The notes: generated by a model from the sequence alone, not told the origin. A stretch of DNA of 64,000 nt from a bacterium (GCA_021846445.1 JAJZWY010000003.1:38937-102936); one strand, 5' to 3'; positions 35,659-45,206 are shown, counted from the first letter of the stretch. Translations and numbers: made by a program.

Positions 35659-36903
35659 ATGAGTATTTATAGTTATACGGCCAAAAATAATACAACCGGA
35701 GAAATAGTAAATAACGAAATAGAAGCTGAATCAGAAAATAGTGCCATAAAATCTATTAAGGCTAGTGGATATGTTGTTCTAGATTTAGAAGCAAAAGATA
35801 AAAAAGGACTGAGTTTATTTAGCAGTACATCCTCAAATTCAATAGCAAGAGTTAAGGCAAAGGATAAAGTATTGTTTTTTAGGCAATTATCTACTCTAAT
35901 GAACGCAGGTCTTCCTCTTTCTCAAAGCCTAAAGAATGTCGGAGAACAAACTACTAATAAACGGCTTAAAACTGTTATTTTTGGTATCCTAACAGATATT
36001 GAAGGAGGAGGTTCTTTTTCCTCTGCACTTGCTAAATACCCAAAAGTTTTTACGCCATTGATGATTAGTTTAATTGCTGCTGGTGAGACTTCGGGAACAT
36101 TAGATAAATCTTTAGATCGAATTGCTATGCAAACAGAAAAAGATGCAGACATTGTTGGTAAAATTAGGGGTGCAATGATTTATCCTTTGATAGTTCTCCT
36201 TGTTATGATTGGAGTTGTGACGTTTATGTTAGTTAAGGTCTTACCTCAGGTTAATGTTTTGTATCAGGCATTTCCTGGTCAATCACTACCCATAGAAACA
36301 AAGATTTTGTTAATTATCTCAAATTTTATTATTAAGTATTGGTGGATAGTTATTATAGTGATTGCTTTGATGGTTTATGGATGGATTAAGTGGCTCAGAA
36401 CCAGTGGTGGTAGAAAGATTTTTGATCGATTTAAACTCCATACTCCTCCGTTCAATAAGTTGTTTCAGAAAGTATATATGTCTAGGTTTTCTAGGACTGC
36501 ATCTACTTTAGTTGGATCTGGAGTACCACTCCTTCAAACTCTTCAAATTACCGCTGATGCTGTTTCAAATACGTTAGTTAAAGAATCAATATTGAGAGCT
36601 TCCGAGAAAGTAAAGACGGGCAAGTCGTTAGGCGAAGCTTTAACTGGAGATCCTAATTTTTTACCCTTAGTTCCTAGTATGCTGAAAATTGGGGAGGCTT
36701 CTGGATCGATTGAACAAATGATGAATAAGACAGCAGATTATTATGAGAAAGAAGTAGATAATGAAATACAAAACATCTCATCATTAATTGAACCAGTCAT
36801 GATGGTGGTTTTAGGGCTAGTTGCACTTATGATAGTGGCTGCAGTTCTTTTACCTGTTTATGGATTAGCGGCATCAGGCGCAGTAAGTGGAGGTGGAGTT
36901 TAA
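35659..36903 (+). CDS. pilC: Type IV pilus inner-membrane platform protein PilC
   Basis: A 414-aa polytopic protein with two GspF/T2SSF repeats. The first is near 75-200 (FFRQLSTLMNAGLPLSQSL ... ALAKYPKVFTPLMISLI), the second near 275-400 (FSRTASTLVGSGVPLLQTL). Membrane helices lie near 172-197, 217-238 and 377-403. It holds the pilin-assembly site above the motor ATPases. It starts one base after pilT and ends the first block of the locus. Confidence 0.95.
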   Translation: MSIYSYTAKNNTTGEIVNNEIEAESENSAIKSIKASGYVVLDLEAKDKKGLSLFSSTSSNSIARVKAKDKVLFFRQLSTLMNAGLPLSQSLKNVGEQTTNKRLKTVIFGILTDIEGGGSFSSALAKYPKVFTPLMISLIAAGETSGTLDKSLDRIAMQTEKDADIVGKIRGAMIYPLIVLLVMIGVVTFMLVKVLPQVNVLYQAFPGQSLPIETKILLIISNFIIKYWWIVIIVIALMVYGWIKWLRTSGGRKIFDRFKLHTPPFNKLFQKVYMSRFSRTASTLVGSGVPLLQTLQITADAVSNTLVKESILRASEKVKTGKSLGEALTGDPNFLPLVPSMLKIGEASGSIEQMMNKTADYYEKEVDNEIQNISSLIEPVMMVVLGLVALMIVAAVLLPVYGLAASGAVSGGGV

Positions 36904-36992
36904 TAAAAAGCTAACGGTATTGATTTTTTAATATAGATAATATACTCTTAAGAACATAAGCATAATAAATAATAAGCAAAGGGGCACTTGCA

Positions 36993-37508
36993 ATGATACA
37001 AAGGCTTAAAACAAAACAAAAAGGATTCACAATAATAGAAGTAATGATAGTTCTTGCAATAGCAGGATTGATCTTATTGATAGTATTTCTGGCAGTTCCC
37101 GCCCTACAACGAGCACAGAGAAATACGGGAAGAAAAGAAGATGCAGGTAGATTTGTGACGGCATTCCAGGACTTTATATCTAACTCGTCGGGAAACCTTC
37201 CAGCGTTAACTTCTAGTACCACTAGTGATTGTAACTCTATAGTTACTGATGCGGGTACATTGAATCAATATAAGGGTCTGAGTTGTGTATCTAGTTTGAA
37301 TGCCAACAACCAGATTGCTATTGAAAATAACACTACTGCTCAAATTCCCCCAGCACCTCAAGGAGGAAGTGATGTTTTATTTGTTGAAGGTGCTACATGT
37401 AGTGGTACTTCAACATTCAAGGTTTCTTCTACTGAGCAACAGGCCGTATTGTTCTATTCCCTAGAAGCTGGGGGCGGTAAGTATGCTTGGGCTTGTGAGA
37501 ACGCTTAA
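36993..37508 (+). CDS. Major type IV pilin candidate
   Basis: A 171-aa prepilin with the class III signal (KTKQKGFTIIEVMIVLAIAG), to be cut after Gly by PilD with Phe and Glu at +1 and +5 of the mature protein. The N-terminal helix (FTIIEVMIVLAIAGLILLIV) is followed by a soluble domain with four cysteines (CNSIV, CVSS, CSGTS, CENA), suggesting two disulfides. It has its own spacer of 89 bp with a TATACT and an AGGGG site, so it is likely transcribed strongly and separately; I take it as the main pilin. Prepilin peptidase follows. Confidence 0.9.
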   Translation: MIQRLKTKQKGFTIIEVMIVLAIAGLILLIVFLAVPALQRAQRNTGRKEDAGRFVTAFQDFISNSSGNLPALTSSTTSDCNSIVTDAGTLNQYKGLSCVSSLNANNQIAIENNTTAQIPPAPQGGSDVLFVEGATCSGTSTFKVSSTEQQAVLFYSLEAGGGKYAWACENA

Positions 37509-37576
37509 GGTAGTTACCAATAAAAAGCATTGTCGTTTAGTGATCAGTTTTGTGGACTGCTGGTTAAGCTGGATTT

Positions 37577-38392
37577 ATGGTTGATTTAGAAATAGTATTG
37601 TTGTTTTTCCTTGGGCTTGTTTTTGGTAGTTTTATAAATGCACTTGTCTACAGGGTTAAATATAATTCTGTTAAAAAAAATATACCTAAATTAAGTATTG
37701 TTAATGGTAGAAGTATTTGTCCAAATTGCAAACATCAATTGCAATCTATAGATTTAATACCACTATTAAGTTGGATTTTTTTAAGGGGTAAATGTAGGTA
37801 TTGCCATAAATCTATATCAATTCAGTATCCATTAGTCGAGATAGTAACAGCTTTGCTGTTTGTTTTTTCATTTATTTACTGGAAAAATGGATTTAATTTA
37901 GGGGGATATGTTGAACTAGCAATATGGCTTCTTATTCTAACCTTATTAATTAGCTTGGCCATTTATGATATAAGATGGAAAATAATTCCAACCAAAATCA
38001 TTTATTTAATTTACCCCTTGGTAATAGCTAATGACTTAATAAATATATATATATCTAAAGATTTTTTTCTTTTTCTAGGATATCTATTAGGCTTTTTGAT
38101 TTTAGGTGGTTTGTTTTATCTATTATTCCAAATATCCTCGGGTAAATGGATTGGAGGAGGGGATGTAAGGCTAGGTTTTTTGCTTGGCTTATTGGTGGGT
38201 GGTCCCCTGAGCTCGATATTGCTTCTTTTCCTAGCATCGGTAATAGGGACAATTAGCTCAATTCCTTTCGTCTTAAGTGGGAGACTAAAAAAGAAATCTA
38301 CGATTCCTTTTGGACCTTTTCTTATAATCGGGGCAATGATTGTTTATTTCTTTGGAACCCAAATAATTAATTGGTATAAGTCTAAGCTGTAA
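37577..38392 (+). CDS. pilD: Prepilin peptidase/N-methylase PilD
   Basis: A 271-aa membrane aspartic protease that cuts and methylates prepilins. The N-terminal domain has GSFINALVYRV and the two CxxC pairs (CPNCKH and CRYCHK) with the usual spacing. The two catalytic Asp residues are in ISLAIYDIRWKIIPT and in GGGDVRLGFLLG. About seven membrane helices. It should process the pilin before it and the pseudopilins after it. Confidence 0.95.
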   Translation: MVDLEIVLLFFLGLVFGSFINALVYRVKYNSVKKNIPKLSIVNGRSICPNCKHQLQSIDLIPLLSWIFLRGKCRYCHKSISIQYPLVEIVTALLFVFSFIYWKNGFNLGGYVELAIWLLILTLLISLAIYDIRWKIIPTKIIYLIYPLVIANDLINIYISKDFFLFLGYLLGFLILGGLFYLLFQISSGKWIGGGDVRLGFLLGLLVGGPLSSILLLFLASVIGTISSIPFVLSGRLKKKSTIPFGPFLIIGAMIVYFFGTQIINWYKSKL

Positions 38393-38437
38393 GGAGTGTA
38401 TTTGCTTATGCTATAATTAAGTTATAATGGAATAGTA

Positions 38438-39277
38438 ATGAAAACAAATATATCGGGGTTTACCATTTTAGAGGTAATGATAGTTTTGGCGGTTACTGCT
38501 ATTATTTTTTTTATGTCTATTACGTTTATCCAGGGTAAAGAGGCTTATAATCAGTTTCTGGTTGCGATTAATAATGTAGAAGCTCAACTTAACGAGGATA
38601 TCAATAACGTACGAGATGGATCGTATGTTTTTCCTAACAATATTTCGTGTTCTGGAGGTAGTAGTAGTCCATTAATCTCTATTTCAGGCTCAGATTCAAA
38701 TCAAGGCACTAATAAGGGTTGTATATTTGTGGGAGACGCCATAGCATTTCATCCTAATAGTTTTTACAATTATTTAATTGTTGGTAATCAGTTTGAAAAC
38801 AGTAATACTCCTCTTGGCTATGACACTCCTCCATCCCCAAATTATGGGATAGTTGGTTCAAATCCGACTTTGATTTCTAATAGTAGTACAAATTTTGAAC
38901 AGTATTTTGAAAACGGACTTACATTAGTACAGGCTAAATGTTCTGGCACTTCTCAACCCTGTATGTCAACCGGCCAAGGTAGTGGAGGACTCATTCTAGG
39001 TATTAGCGGATCAATGGTTCAACAAATACAAGTTAATATATATCCAGATTCAGAATCTCAACAAATTTCAGATCCTAATTTTGCAAATAATACAAACGGA
39101 ACACTTACGTACATAAATAAAATTTCTACTAATATTATTAATACTGAATTTATAAATAATACTATTAAACTCTGTTTTAAGGCAGGAGGAATTAATGACT
39201 CAGCTCTGTTTACTGTTGGGGGGAACAATTCATCATCAGTGAGTTATAAAATATATTATGGAAGTACTAGTTGTTAA
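38438..39277 (+). CDS. Minor pilin/pseudopilin, 279 aa
   Basis: Prepilin signal NISGFTILEVMIVLAVTAII (cleavage after Gly, Glu at +5) and one N-terminal helix, then a 250-residue Ser/Asn/Gly-rich outer domain with several cysteines (CSGGS, GCIFV, CSGTSQPC, LCFKAG). Considerably larger than a typical minor pilin. Promoter-like TATAAT ends 9 nt before the ATG. Start of a second block (four pilins plus secreted protein) coupled by overlaps. Likely tip or priming component. Confidence 0.82.
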   Translation: MKTNISGFTILEVMIVLAVTAIIFFMSITFIQGKEAYNQFLVAINNVEAQLNEDINNVRDGSYVFPNNISCSGGSSSPLISISGSDSNQGTNKGCIFVGDAIAFHPNSFYNYLIVGNQFENSNTPLGYDTPPSPNYGIVGSNPTLISNSSTNFEQYFENGLTLVQAKCSGTSQPCMSTGQGSGGLILGISGSMVQQIQVNIYPDSESQQISDPNFANNTNGTLTYINKISTNIINTEFINNTIKLCFKAGGINDSALFTVGGNNSSSVSYKIYYGSTSC

Positions 39278-39798
39278 TGAAGATTAAAAAATTAAACCAA
39301 GTAGGGGATACGATTATAGAAGTAATGATTGCACTAGTGATTATGGGTTCGGTTTTGGCTGGAGCATACTATCTATCTAACTATAGTTTAAATACAATTT
39401 TAGAATCTCATTTCAGAAGTGATGCTTTGTATATTGCACAATCACAACTAGAACAACTTAAGGTTCAGGTTAATGCAAATCCTTCATTTATACTTGATCA
39501 ACAGCATCTACTCCCCTCAATTAATAGTAATAGCACTCATTTTTGTATGAGTAATTCTGGTGGTATCGCTTGGTCTAAAAGTTCGTGCTATTTTGACACA
39601 GCAGGTGTTTCTACAGAAAGTAATAATTACCCTAATTTTCTAGTTTCAATAAGCGATCTGTGTAGTAATTGGAATCAGATTAAGGTAGGTGTTTCGTGGA
39701 AACAGGGGGGACGCAACGGTCAACCGATAATAAATCAAGTCGATCTATATTATGGGTTTAATAATAATCAATGCCAAAATCAAGGTAATAGTTCATGA
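39277..39798 (+). CDS. Minor pilin, PilV-like
   Basis: A 173-aa prepilin. The leader ends VGD with T at +1 instead of the usual G-F: KKLNQVGDTIIEVMIALVIM, so PilD cleavage would follow Gly with Asp at +1. The hydrophobic helix and IIEVMIAL motif place it with PilV/GspI-like minor pilins. The outer domain has four cysteines. Start: ATG 39277, overlapping the previous stop (TAATG), not the TTG six bases upstream. Its TGA stop overlaps the next ATG. Confidence 0.78.
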   Translation: MKIKKLNQVGDTIIEVMIALVIMGSVLAGAYYLSNYSLNTILESHFRSDALYIAQSQLEQLKVQVNANPSFILDQQHLLPSINSNSTHFCMSNSGGIAWSKSSCYFDTAGVSTESNNYPNFLVSISDLCSNWNQIKVGVSWKQGGRNGQPIINQVDLYYGFNNNQCQNQGNSS

Positions 39799-40463
39799 AC
39801 AAAGAAGATGGGTTTACTATTATAGAACTCTTAATTGCTTCAATAGCATTTACTGTGTTATTGATTTTAGTTACTATGATAGTTATTCAAGTTTCTAGAG
39901 TTTATTATAAAGGGGTAGTTTTAAGTAATACCCAAAATGTGAATTCAACTATAGTACAAGATGTTTCAAAAAATGTTCAATTTGACCCAGGTTCATCGCA
40001 ATTTAAGATTACTTCTGGAATCATTAATAATGTTAATTATTATTGCATAGGTAGTAGTGTATTTATATATAATTTAGGTCAAGAATTTAATCTTTCATCA
40101 TCTAATATTGGCTTAATTTATGAAACCGGAAATACAACTTGTCCTATTTCTAGTAGAGGTATAAATACTTTAAATAATTATTTAGCGCAAGGATTTAAGG
40201 AATTACTTAGCCCAATGATGCGGGTTGTCTATTTTAAGGTATCGCAATTATCTACAAGTCCACTTTATAACATATCTATAGGTGTTGCTTTTGGTTCTAA
40301 TCAATCTTTATGTAATACTTCAAATAGTTGTTCAAGTCCGACTACGATGAATACGAGTAACTATTCTGGAAGTAACGTTCGATGTAAACTTCAACAAGGT
40401 GATCAGTACTGCGGTATTTCTTATTTGTATACAACAGTAGCTAACGAGTATAATTTAAATTAA
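39795..40463 (+). CDS. Minor pilin, PilW-like
   Basis: A 222-aa prepilin: KEDGFTIIELLIASIAFTVL, helix, and an outer domain of about 185 residues with paired cysteines near the end (CNTSNSC, CKLQQGDQYC). The position after the PilV-like gene and before a PilX-like gene matches PilW. Coupled to the preceding gene by an ATGA overlap. Confidence 0.78.
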   Translation: MNKEDGFTIIELLIASIAFTVLLILVTMIVIQVSRVYYKGVVLSNTQNVNSTIVQDVSKNVQFDPGSSQFKITSGIINNVNYYCIGSSVFIYNLGQEFNLSSSNIGLIYETGNTTCPISSRGINTLNNYLAQGFKELLSPMMRVVYFKVSQLSTSPLYNISIGVAFGSNQSLCNTSNSCSSPTTMNTSNYSGSNVRCKLQQGDQYCGISYLYTTVANEYNLN

Positions 40464-40467
40464 GATT

Positions 40468-41526
40468 ATGATAAAAATAAACAAAAATAATCAAGAAGGA
40501 TTAGCATCAATCTTCATTTCTATGATAATGATGATTGTAATTACTCTATTAGTTTTAGGTTTCGTACAGTTTGCAAATAAAGAAGCAGCCCAAGTACTAA
40601 ATAGACAATTATCTGTAGCTGCTTTTTATGCCGCCGAAACCGGAATTAATATAGTAAAAAGTCAGGAAATTAATGGCGCTCTCCCTTCTCAATCTCAAAT
40701 AGGATGTTCGGGGAATACCTATAGTACACAAGGATTATTTCCTGGTACAAGTGCGAGCATTCCATGTTTATTGGTTTATAGTTCCCCAATTCATTTATAT
40801 AAAACTTTAGGCCTAGGTTCTAGTTGGATTACACCTATTGATGTTAATGGGGCGTCATCTATTAACTATTTAACCATAGGATGGCAGAATCTCAATATGA
40901 CAACTCCTCCTGCTAAAGCTTGTTTCGGACTCTCTCCATCTAATCTAGGTCCTGAAGTTAATTCCGGTATAAATACTGGAAGAACTTGTGATGCGGGAGT
41001 TATAAAAGTAGATTTAGTCCCAGCTAATAGTATTCAAACAGAGTATACATATTATTTTTATCCTCAGCCGGTAGATAGTCCTCCATCTACAACTAATGTG
41101 ATTCCGTACACTTCAAACTCATCGGGTGTGACCTTGCCGGGAAGTTGTCCAGGCTCAAATGGACTATCACAAGAATATTGCAACGTGACGCTAAATTTAA
41201 GTGGATTAAATCAAGCAAATTATTATTTAAGAATTAAAACATTTTATTTACCTGCAAGTATAGAGATTAGTGCAGAAACCAGCAATCCCAATGAGCCTGG
41301 TTATCAAAATATAAGTTTTGGAAACGATCAGATTGTAGTAGATTCAACAGGTAAGGTAAGTAATGTTTTACAAAGAATAAGAGTCAATTTGGGAACAAAT
41401 TATAGCAGAGTACCGAATAGTGCCCTAAATATAACTCAGGGTATTTGTAAACAATTTTATTATTATGGTCAATATGTAGTTAATTCGAGTAATCAATTAG
41501 GAGGATTTGGATGCAATACCTTTTAA
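40468..41526 (+). CDS. PilX-like pilus assembly protein
   Basis: A 352-aa protein with a modified leader (NNQEGLASIFISMIMMIVIT), N-terminal helix, and the characteristic PilX-type AAETGINIVKSQE (residues 51-63) after the helix. The long outer domain has a YTYYFYPQPVDSP segment and several cysteines, ending GGFGCNTF. In diderms PilX helps assemble a tip complex with PilY1; here it directly precedes and overlaps a large secreted protein by 16 bp. Function by analogy. Confidence 0.7.
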   Translation: MIKINKNNQEGLASIFISMIMMIVITLLVLGFVQFANKEAAQVLNRQLSVAAFYAAETGINIVKSQEINGALPSQSQIGCSGNTYSTQGLFPGTSASIPCLLVYSSPIHLYKTLGLGSSWITPIDVNGASSINYLTIGWQNLNMTTPPAKACFGLSPSNLGPEVNSGINTGRTCDAGVIKVDLVPANSIQTEYTYYFYPQPVDSPPSTTNVIPYTSNSSGVTLPGSCPGSNGLSQEYCNVTLNLSGLNQANYYLRIKTFYLPASIEISAETSNPNEPGYQNISFGNDQIVVDSTGKVSNVLQRIRVNLGTNYSRVPNSALNITQGICKQFYYYGQYVVNSSNQLGGFGCNTF

Positions 41527-43532
41527 AGTTTACCCAAAAATACAGATTTAATTATTTATTCTTTGTATTTTTTGTGTTTTTCGATTTAATAATTACACAG
41601 TTTACGTTGATAAGTTATAATGCTTATGCTCAAAATCCCCCAACTAATCCATATTACGGTAGTAGTAGTATAAATTATATGCCATCTTGTATTACATACG
41701 GCACAGAATGTAATTTAGGAACAAATACTTATAGTGGCGCTATGCAACAATATGATAAACAATTCAAAACTAACACAAATCCCGCTCTTTATGCGTGGGT
41801 CTCATTAGCTGGTGAATCTAAGCAGGTGAATACTTCTGTCAATTATGGTAGTATAACCCCAATTTCGCTTCAGCTTAACTGGGCATACATGTTCTTCCAT
41901 ACATCTACAAACGGGATAAGTTTTCCAGAGGGTTATCATAGTAAGTCGCCAATTACTTCATTAGTACAGACTGGTTTTTACGTCCAAGGTATAACAGCTA
42001 ATTATGGAAATGTTTCGAACAATTTGGATAGGAAATATATCAATAATAGGAAATATATCAATATTTCTTCTCCAAATCCAACAAACAATATTTATTATAA
42101 ATATGGCATGGTTTATTCTGTTCCCTTTACATATTATCCTCCTTCACCAGGAGGAATAACAGGTCCTGTTATAATAACGGCAAATTTTCAGACATATAAT
42201 GCGTGGCACAAAAACCCAACACAGTATTTCTGTGATGCAAATGGCAATCCAGCGACGCCGAATAGTTTGTCTGGTGTACAAAATTGCCCTATATCTCCGG
42301 AACCATTTATAATTGCTAACCCTATACCTCCCCCAACGATATCAAGCGGTGGTATGTCCTGTAGTTTAAACCCTCTGAGTAATGCCTATAATTATACTAT
42401 TAACAATTTTGATAGTTCTACACAACAAATTCAATACCAGTATTCTTATAATGATATTTTTATTAACAATGAATTCGGCGGTGATTATACATCATCTTGG
42501 TACAGTCTTGGCAATTCTTCTGGCAGTATTTCTTTACCGACTACCCCAGGTAAGTATAATCTTACGTTAAGAGTTATTTCTATAAAGACGGGAAGAGTTC
42601 TTGTTGGGTCTTCTTTTGCAAGTGATGCTTGTCCTAGTTTTCCATATTTTCAAGTTAATCGCTCTGATACTCAAGTAGGTTTAGGTTTTTGCAATATAAG
42701 CAATAATGCCCCGTCTGTCAGTATTAAAGCCTGGAATCATAATGGTCTGCCCAATAACTATAGTCAAGGAGCAGGTGATCAGTATGGCGCAATTGCGCCG
42801 GGATTTTTATCAGGTTTTGATAGTGCAAATATAAATCAGGGTACTAATCCTTTGGGATTATCTTTTTCGAACGTTAATAATCCATCTTCTCAATACGACA
42901 ATTCATTTTTTGGATTATTTGGTGGCTATTTTGGATCTTTGCCTCCATGTGGACATAATTATTTTCCTAGTAACACGAGTTCATTAAGCCAAATTTCCCA
43001 ATACGTTAATCCTAGTTGGTGGTCTACTACTTCGGGTAATTATTATGTGAATGGTTCTTTTAATATAAATGGACCAATAACAATACCACAGGGAGTCAAT
43101 GTTAATTTATATGTCAATGGAAATGTTTATATAAATAGAAATATTATTCAACCTAATAATTTAAAGGCCAATAAAGTATCACAACTATCTAGCTTTAAAC
43201 TTGTTGTTGAGGGAGGAGATATAATAATCAGTCCAAATGTTAGTGAGATTGATGGTGTTTATGTTGCAGAACCCGACAGCAATGTAGGAGGAACAATTTA
43301 TACCTGTGGGAATACCCACCCAACAAATAACTGTAATACTCAACTAATCGTGAATGGTTCTTTGGTTGCTAATACGATAAACTTATGGAGAACGTATGGA
43401 GACACAGGATGGTCTCCATCGTCTTTCAGGGCAGAAACAATAAATCAACCTCCGTCTGAGTGGTTGTCTTCTTTTAATAATCCAGGCTCGTCAACTATAG
43501 ATAGTATCCGCAATTTACCACCAGTTTTTTAG
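41511..43532 (+). CDS. Large secreted protein of the pilus locus, candidate tip adhesin
   Basis: A 673-aa protein with a hydrophobic signal sequence (residues 13-42, ending NAYAQ with an AYA cleavage site). The mature chain is rich in Asn, Tyr, Ser and Gly, has at least ten cysteines, and ends in a beta-rich region with NVNLYVNGNVYINRN and IIISPNVSEIDGVYVAEP, a solenoid-like pattern. It has a perfect AGGAGG site inside the pilX-like gene. Position is that of PilY1, but no PilY1 beta-propeller or calcium motif is seen. I suggest a surface adhesin presented by the minor-pilin tip; family unrecognised. Confidence 0.65.
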   Translation: MQYLLKFTQKYRFNYLFFVFFVFFDLIITQFTLISYNAYAQNPPTNPYYGSSSINYMPSCITYGTECNLGTNTYSGAMQQYDKQFKTNTNPALYAWVSLAGESKQVNTSVNYGSITPISLQLNWAYMFFHTSTNGISFPEGYHSKSPITSLVQTGFYVQGITANYGNVSNNLDRKYINNRKYINISSPNPTNNIYYKYGMVYSVPFTYYPPSPGGITGPVIITANFQTYNAWHKNPTQYFCDANGNPATPNSLSGVQNCPISPEPFIIANPIPPPTISSGGMSCSLNPLSNAYNYTINNFDSSTQQIQYQYSYNDIFINNEFGGDYTSSWYSLGNSSGSISLPTTPGKYNLTLRVISIKTGRVLVGSSFASDACPSFPYFQVNRSDTQVGLGFCNISNNAPSVSIKAWNHNGLPNNYSQGAGDQYGAIAPGFLSGFDSANINQGTNPLGLSFSNVNNPSSQYDNSFFGLFGGYFGSLPPCGHNYFPSNTSSLSQISQYVNPSWWSTTSGNYYVNGSFNINGPITIPQGVNVNLYVNGNVYINRNIIQPNNLKANKVSQLSSFKLVVEGGDIIISPNVSEIDGVYVAEPDSNVGGTIYTCGNTHPTNNCNTQLIVNGSLVANTINLWRTYGDTGWSPSSFRAETINQPPSEWLSSFNNPGSSTIDSIRNLPPVF

Positions 43533-43535
43533 ATA

Positions 43536-44447
43536 CTACTTATTATGGTATCTATCAAAAACTGATTTAAGATGTGGATCTGTTATATGAGTATATATTT
43601 GGGTTGTTGCGATATTACTGTGCCCGAGCATTGCCTGGACACTCCTAATATCTGCTCCATTCATTAATAAGTCGGTCGCAAATGAATGTCTTAGAGTATG
43701 TGGACTGACATGTTTGGTTATTCCCGCAAGAAGTGCATATCTACTGACTAATCTCTGGATACTTCTTGGAGTTAATCTTTTAAAGTTTCCTGATTGATCT
43801 ATTTTAGAATTAGACTTATTAGCACTAATAAATAATGCTTTTAAGTTATCAGTCCTTTGCTCCAGATATCTATTTATCCAGAGCGTAGCACGATCGCTGA
43901 TAAATATTGGACGATCTTTTTGCCCCTTGCCCCTAACCATAAACTCTTGTCGCTTTAAATTAAGTTGTTCTGTATTTAAGCTGACTAGCTCACTAACTCT
44001 AAGTCCTGAACTATAGAGTAATTCTAAAATTGCTCTATCTCTAAGACCAACAAAACTATTGGTGTTTGGTTGATCAAGGATTCTGTCAATTTCTTCTTCG
44101 TTTAAAAAAGTTACTTGAGGTCTTTTTGTTCTAGCGAGCTCTATTTTTTCCGGACTTAGAGCTTGAATATTTCTTTTAGCACAAAACTTTAAAAAGCTCC
44201 GTAAGGCTATTAAGTGATAATTCTGGGTTGTTTTAGCTAGTTCATCGCTAGTATTAGTTCCTAATCTATTTAGCCACAATCTCCATTTTCGAATCATTTC
44301 ATTATCTATTTCCAAAACTTTTAGGTCTCCAGCAAAGTCTTCTAACCTTGTCAAATAATGATCATAGTTTGCGATGGTCTTTTGTGACCTATTTTGTTCT
44401 ATTTCTAGATATTCCAAGTATTCTGTTTTTGCTTTTGAAAATAACAT
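43536..44447 (-). CDS. xerC: Tyrosine recombinase XerC/XerD-like
   Basis: A 303-aa site-specific recombinase. The SAM-like N-terminal domain (YLEYLEIEQNRSQKTIANYDH) precedes the catalytic domain with Arg in SSGLRVSELVSLNTEQL, Lys in GKGQKDRPIF, HxLRH as SPHTLRHSFATDLL, and LGHSNIATTQIYTH containing the nucleophile Tyr. All catalytic residues are present. Probably the single Xer acting with FtsK on chromosome dimers, but a mobile-element integrase is not excluded because the island begins 2.5 kb away. Convergent with the pilus locus, 3 bp apart. Confidence 0.9.
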   Translation of the reverse strand: MLFSKAKTEYLEYLEIEQNRSQKTIANYDHYLTRLEDFAGDLKVLEIDNEMIRKWRLWLNRLGTNTSDELAKTTQNYHLIALRSFLKFCAKRNIQALSPEKIELARTKRPQVTFLNEEEIDRILDQPNTNSFVGLRDRAILELLYSSGLRVSELVSLNTEQLNLKRQEFMVRGKGQKDRPIFISDRATLWINRYLEQRTDNLKALFISANKSNSKIDQSGNFKRLTPRSIQRLVSRYALLAGITKHVSPHTLRHSFATDLLMNGADIRSVQAMLGHSNIATTQIYTHITDPHLKSVFDRYHNK

Positions 44448-44501
44448 ATCTATTTATATATTTTACGACTCCTTTTTATTATATAATCTATAGCAATATT
44501 T

Positions 44502-44510
44502 TGGTATAAT
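44502..44510 (+). promoter_or_regulatory. Extended -10 TGGTATAAT for ndk
   Basis: TGG followed by consensus TATAAT ends 30 nt before the ATG. Unlike many genes here this one has a true leader with AAAGGAG, showing that both initiation modes are used. Confidence 0.65.
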
Positions 44511-44540
44511 AGTTCTGATTAAATAAAGGAGAAAAGAGTA

Positions 44541-45098
44541 ATGGAGAAAACTCTTGTTGTTTTAAAGCCAGATTCAGTACAGAGACAAATTGTTGGAGAA
44601 ATAATTACCAGATTTGAAAGGACTGGGTTGAAAATAGTTGGACTTAAGATGTTAGTCCCTGATCCAGAATTATTAAAGATTCACTATCCGGATGAATTAA
44701 TTCCAATTGTAGGGAATAAGACTATTACGGATTGGGATAAATTTGGTGTTAAATATAGCCAGAGTGCTCAAGAAATTGGTCAAAAAATAGTAAAAGCAAC
44801 TAGAGACTTTTTGGGAAGTGGACCAGTAATTGCTTTAGTTTTAGAAGGTGGTCATGCTGTTGAGATTGTTCGTAAACTTATTGGTAGTACTGGTCCTAAA
44901 GATTCTTTGCCAGGTACTATTAGAGGGGACTATGCTCATTTAAGCTTAGGGAGAGCATCGGAAAAAGGAAAGGGGGCATATAACCTAGTACACGCATCGG
45001 GAACCACAAAAGAAGCAAAATCTGAAATAAAATTGTGGTTTAAGGATAATGAACTTTTTGAATATAAAACAGTTCATGAAGTTTATACACACGTCTAA
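44541..45098 (+). CDS. ndk: Nucleoside diphosphate kinase
   Basis: Balances NTP pools by phosphohistidine transfer. The 185-aa protein has the typical start (EKTLVVLKPDSVQRQIVGEI), ALVLEGGHAVEIVRKLIGST, PGTIRGDYAHLSL, and the active His in AYNLVHASGT. About 35 residues longer than usual; the extra material is in the middle (around DELIPIVGNKTITDWDKFGV) and near the C-terminus. AAAGGAG lies 11 nt before the ATG, after the extended -10. Confidence 0.96.
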   Translation: MEKTLVVLKPDSVQRQIVGEIITRFERTGLKIVGLKMLVPDPELLKIHYPDELIPIVGNKTITDWDKFGVKYSQSAQEIGQKIVKATRDFLGSGPVIALVLEGGHAVEIVRKLIGSTGPKDSLPGTIRGDYAHLSLGRASEKGKGAYNLVHASGTTKEAKSEIKLWFKDNELFEYKTVHEVYTHV

Positions 45099-45104
45099 AC
45101 TACT

Positions 45105-45179
45105 GCCCCTATAGTTTAAGGGATAAAACAATTCCGTCCTAAGGAAAAGCTGGAGGTTCGAGTCCTTCTAGGGGCACCA
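45105..45179 (+). tRNA. tRNA-Arg (CCT)
   Basis: A 75-nt cloverleaf with encoded CCA. Acceptor GCCCCTA pairs with TAGGGGC. The anticodon loop GTCCTAA gives CCT, reading AGG. The T-arm is GGAGGTTCGAGTCCTTC. The 27-43 pair is an A-A mismatch. It begins 7 bp after the ndk stop and 27 bp before the next gene. Confidence 0.92.
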
Positions 45180-45206
45180 ATTTGAATAATTTGTTACAAT
45201 ACACCT

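Noticed and set aside
32490..39798. UGA recoded as glycine (as in some CPR phyla)
   Set aside because: TGA acts as a natural stop at several gene ends with coupled starts (for example 32493-32495 and 39796-39798).
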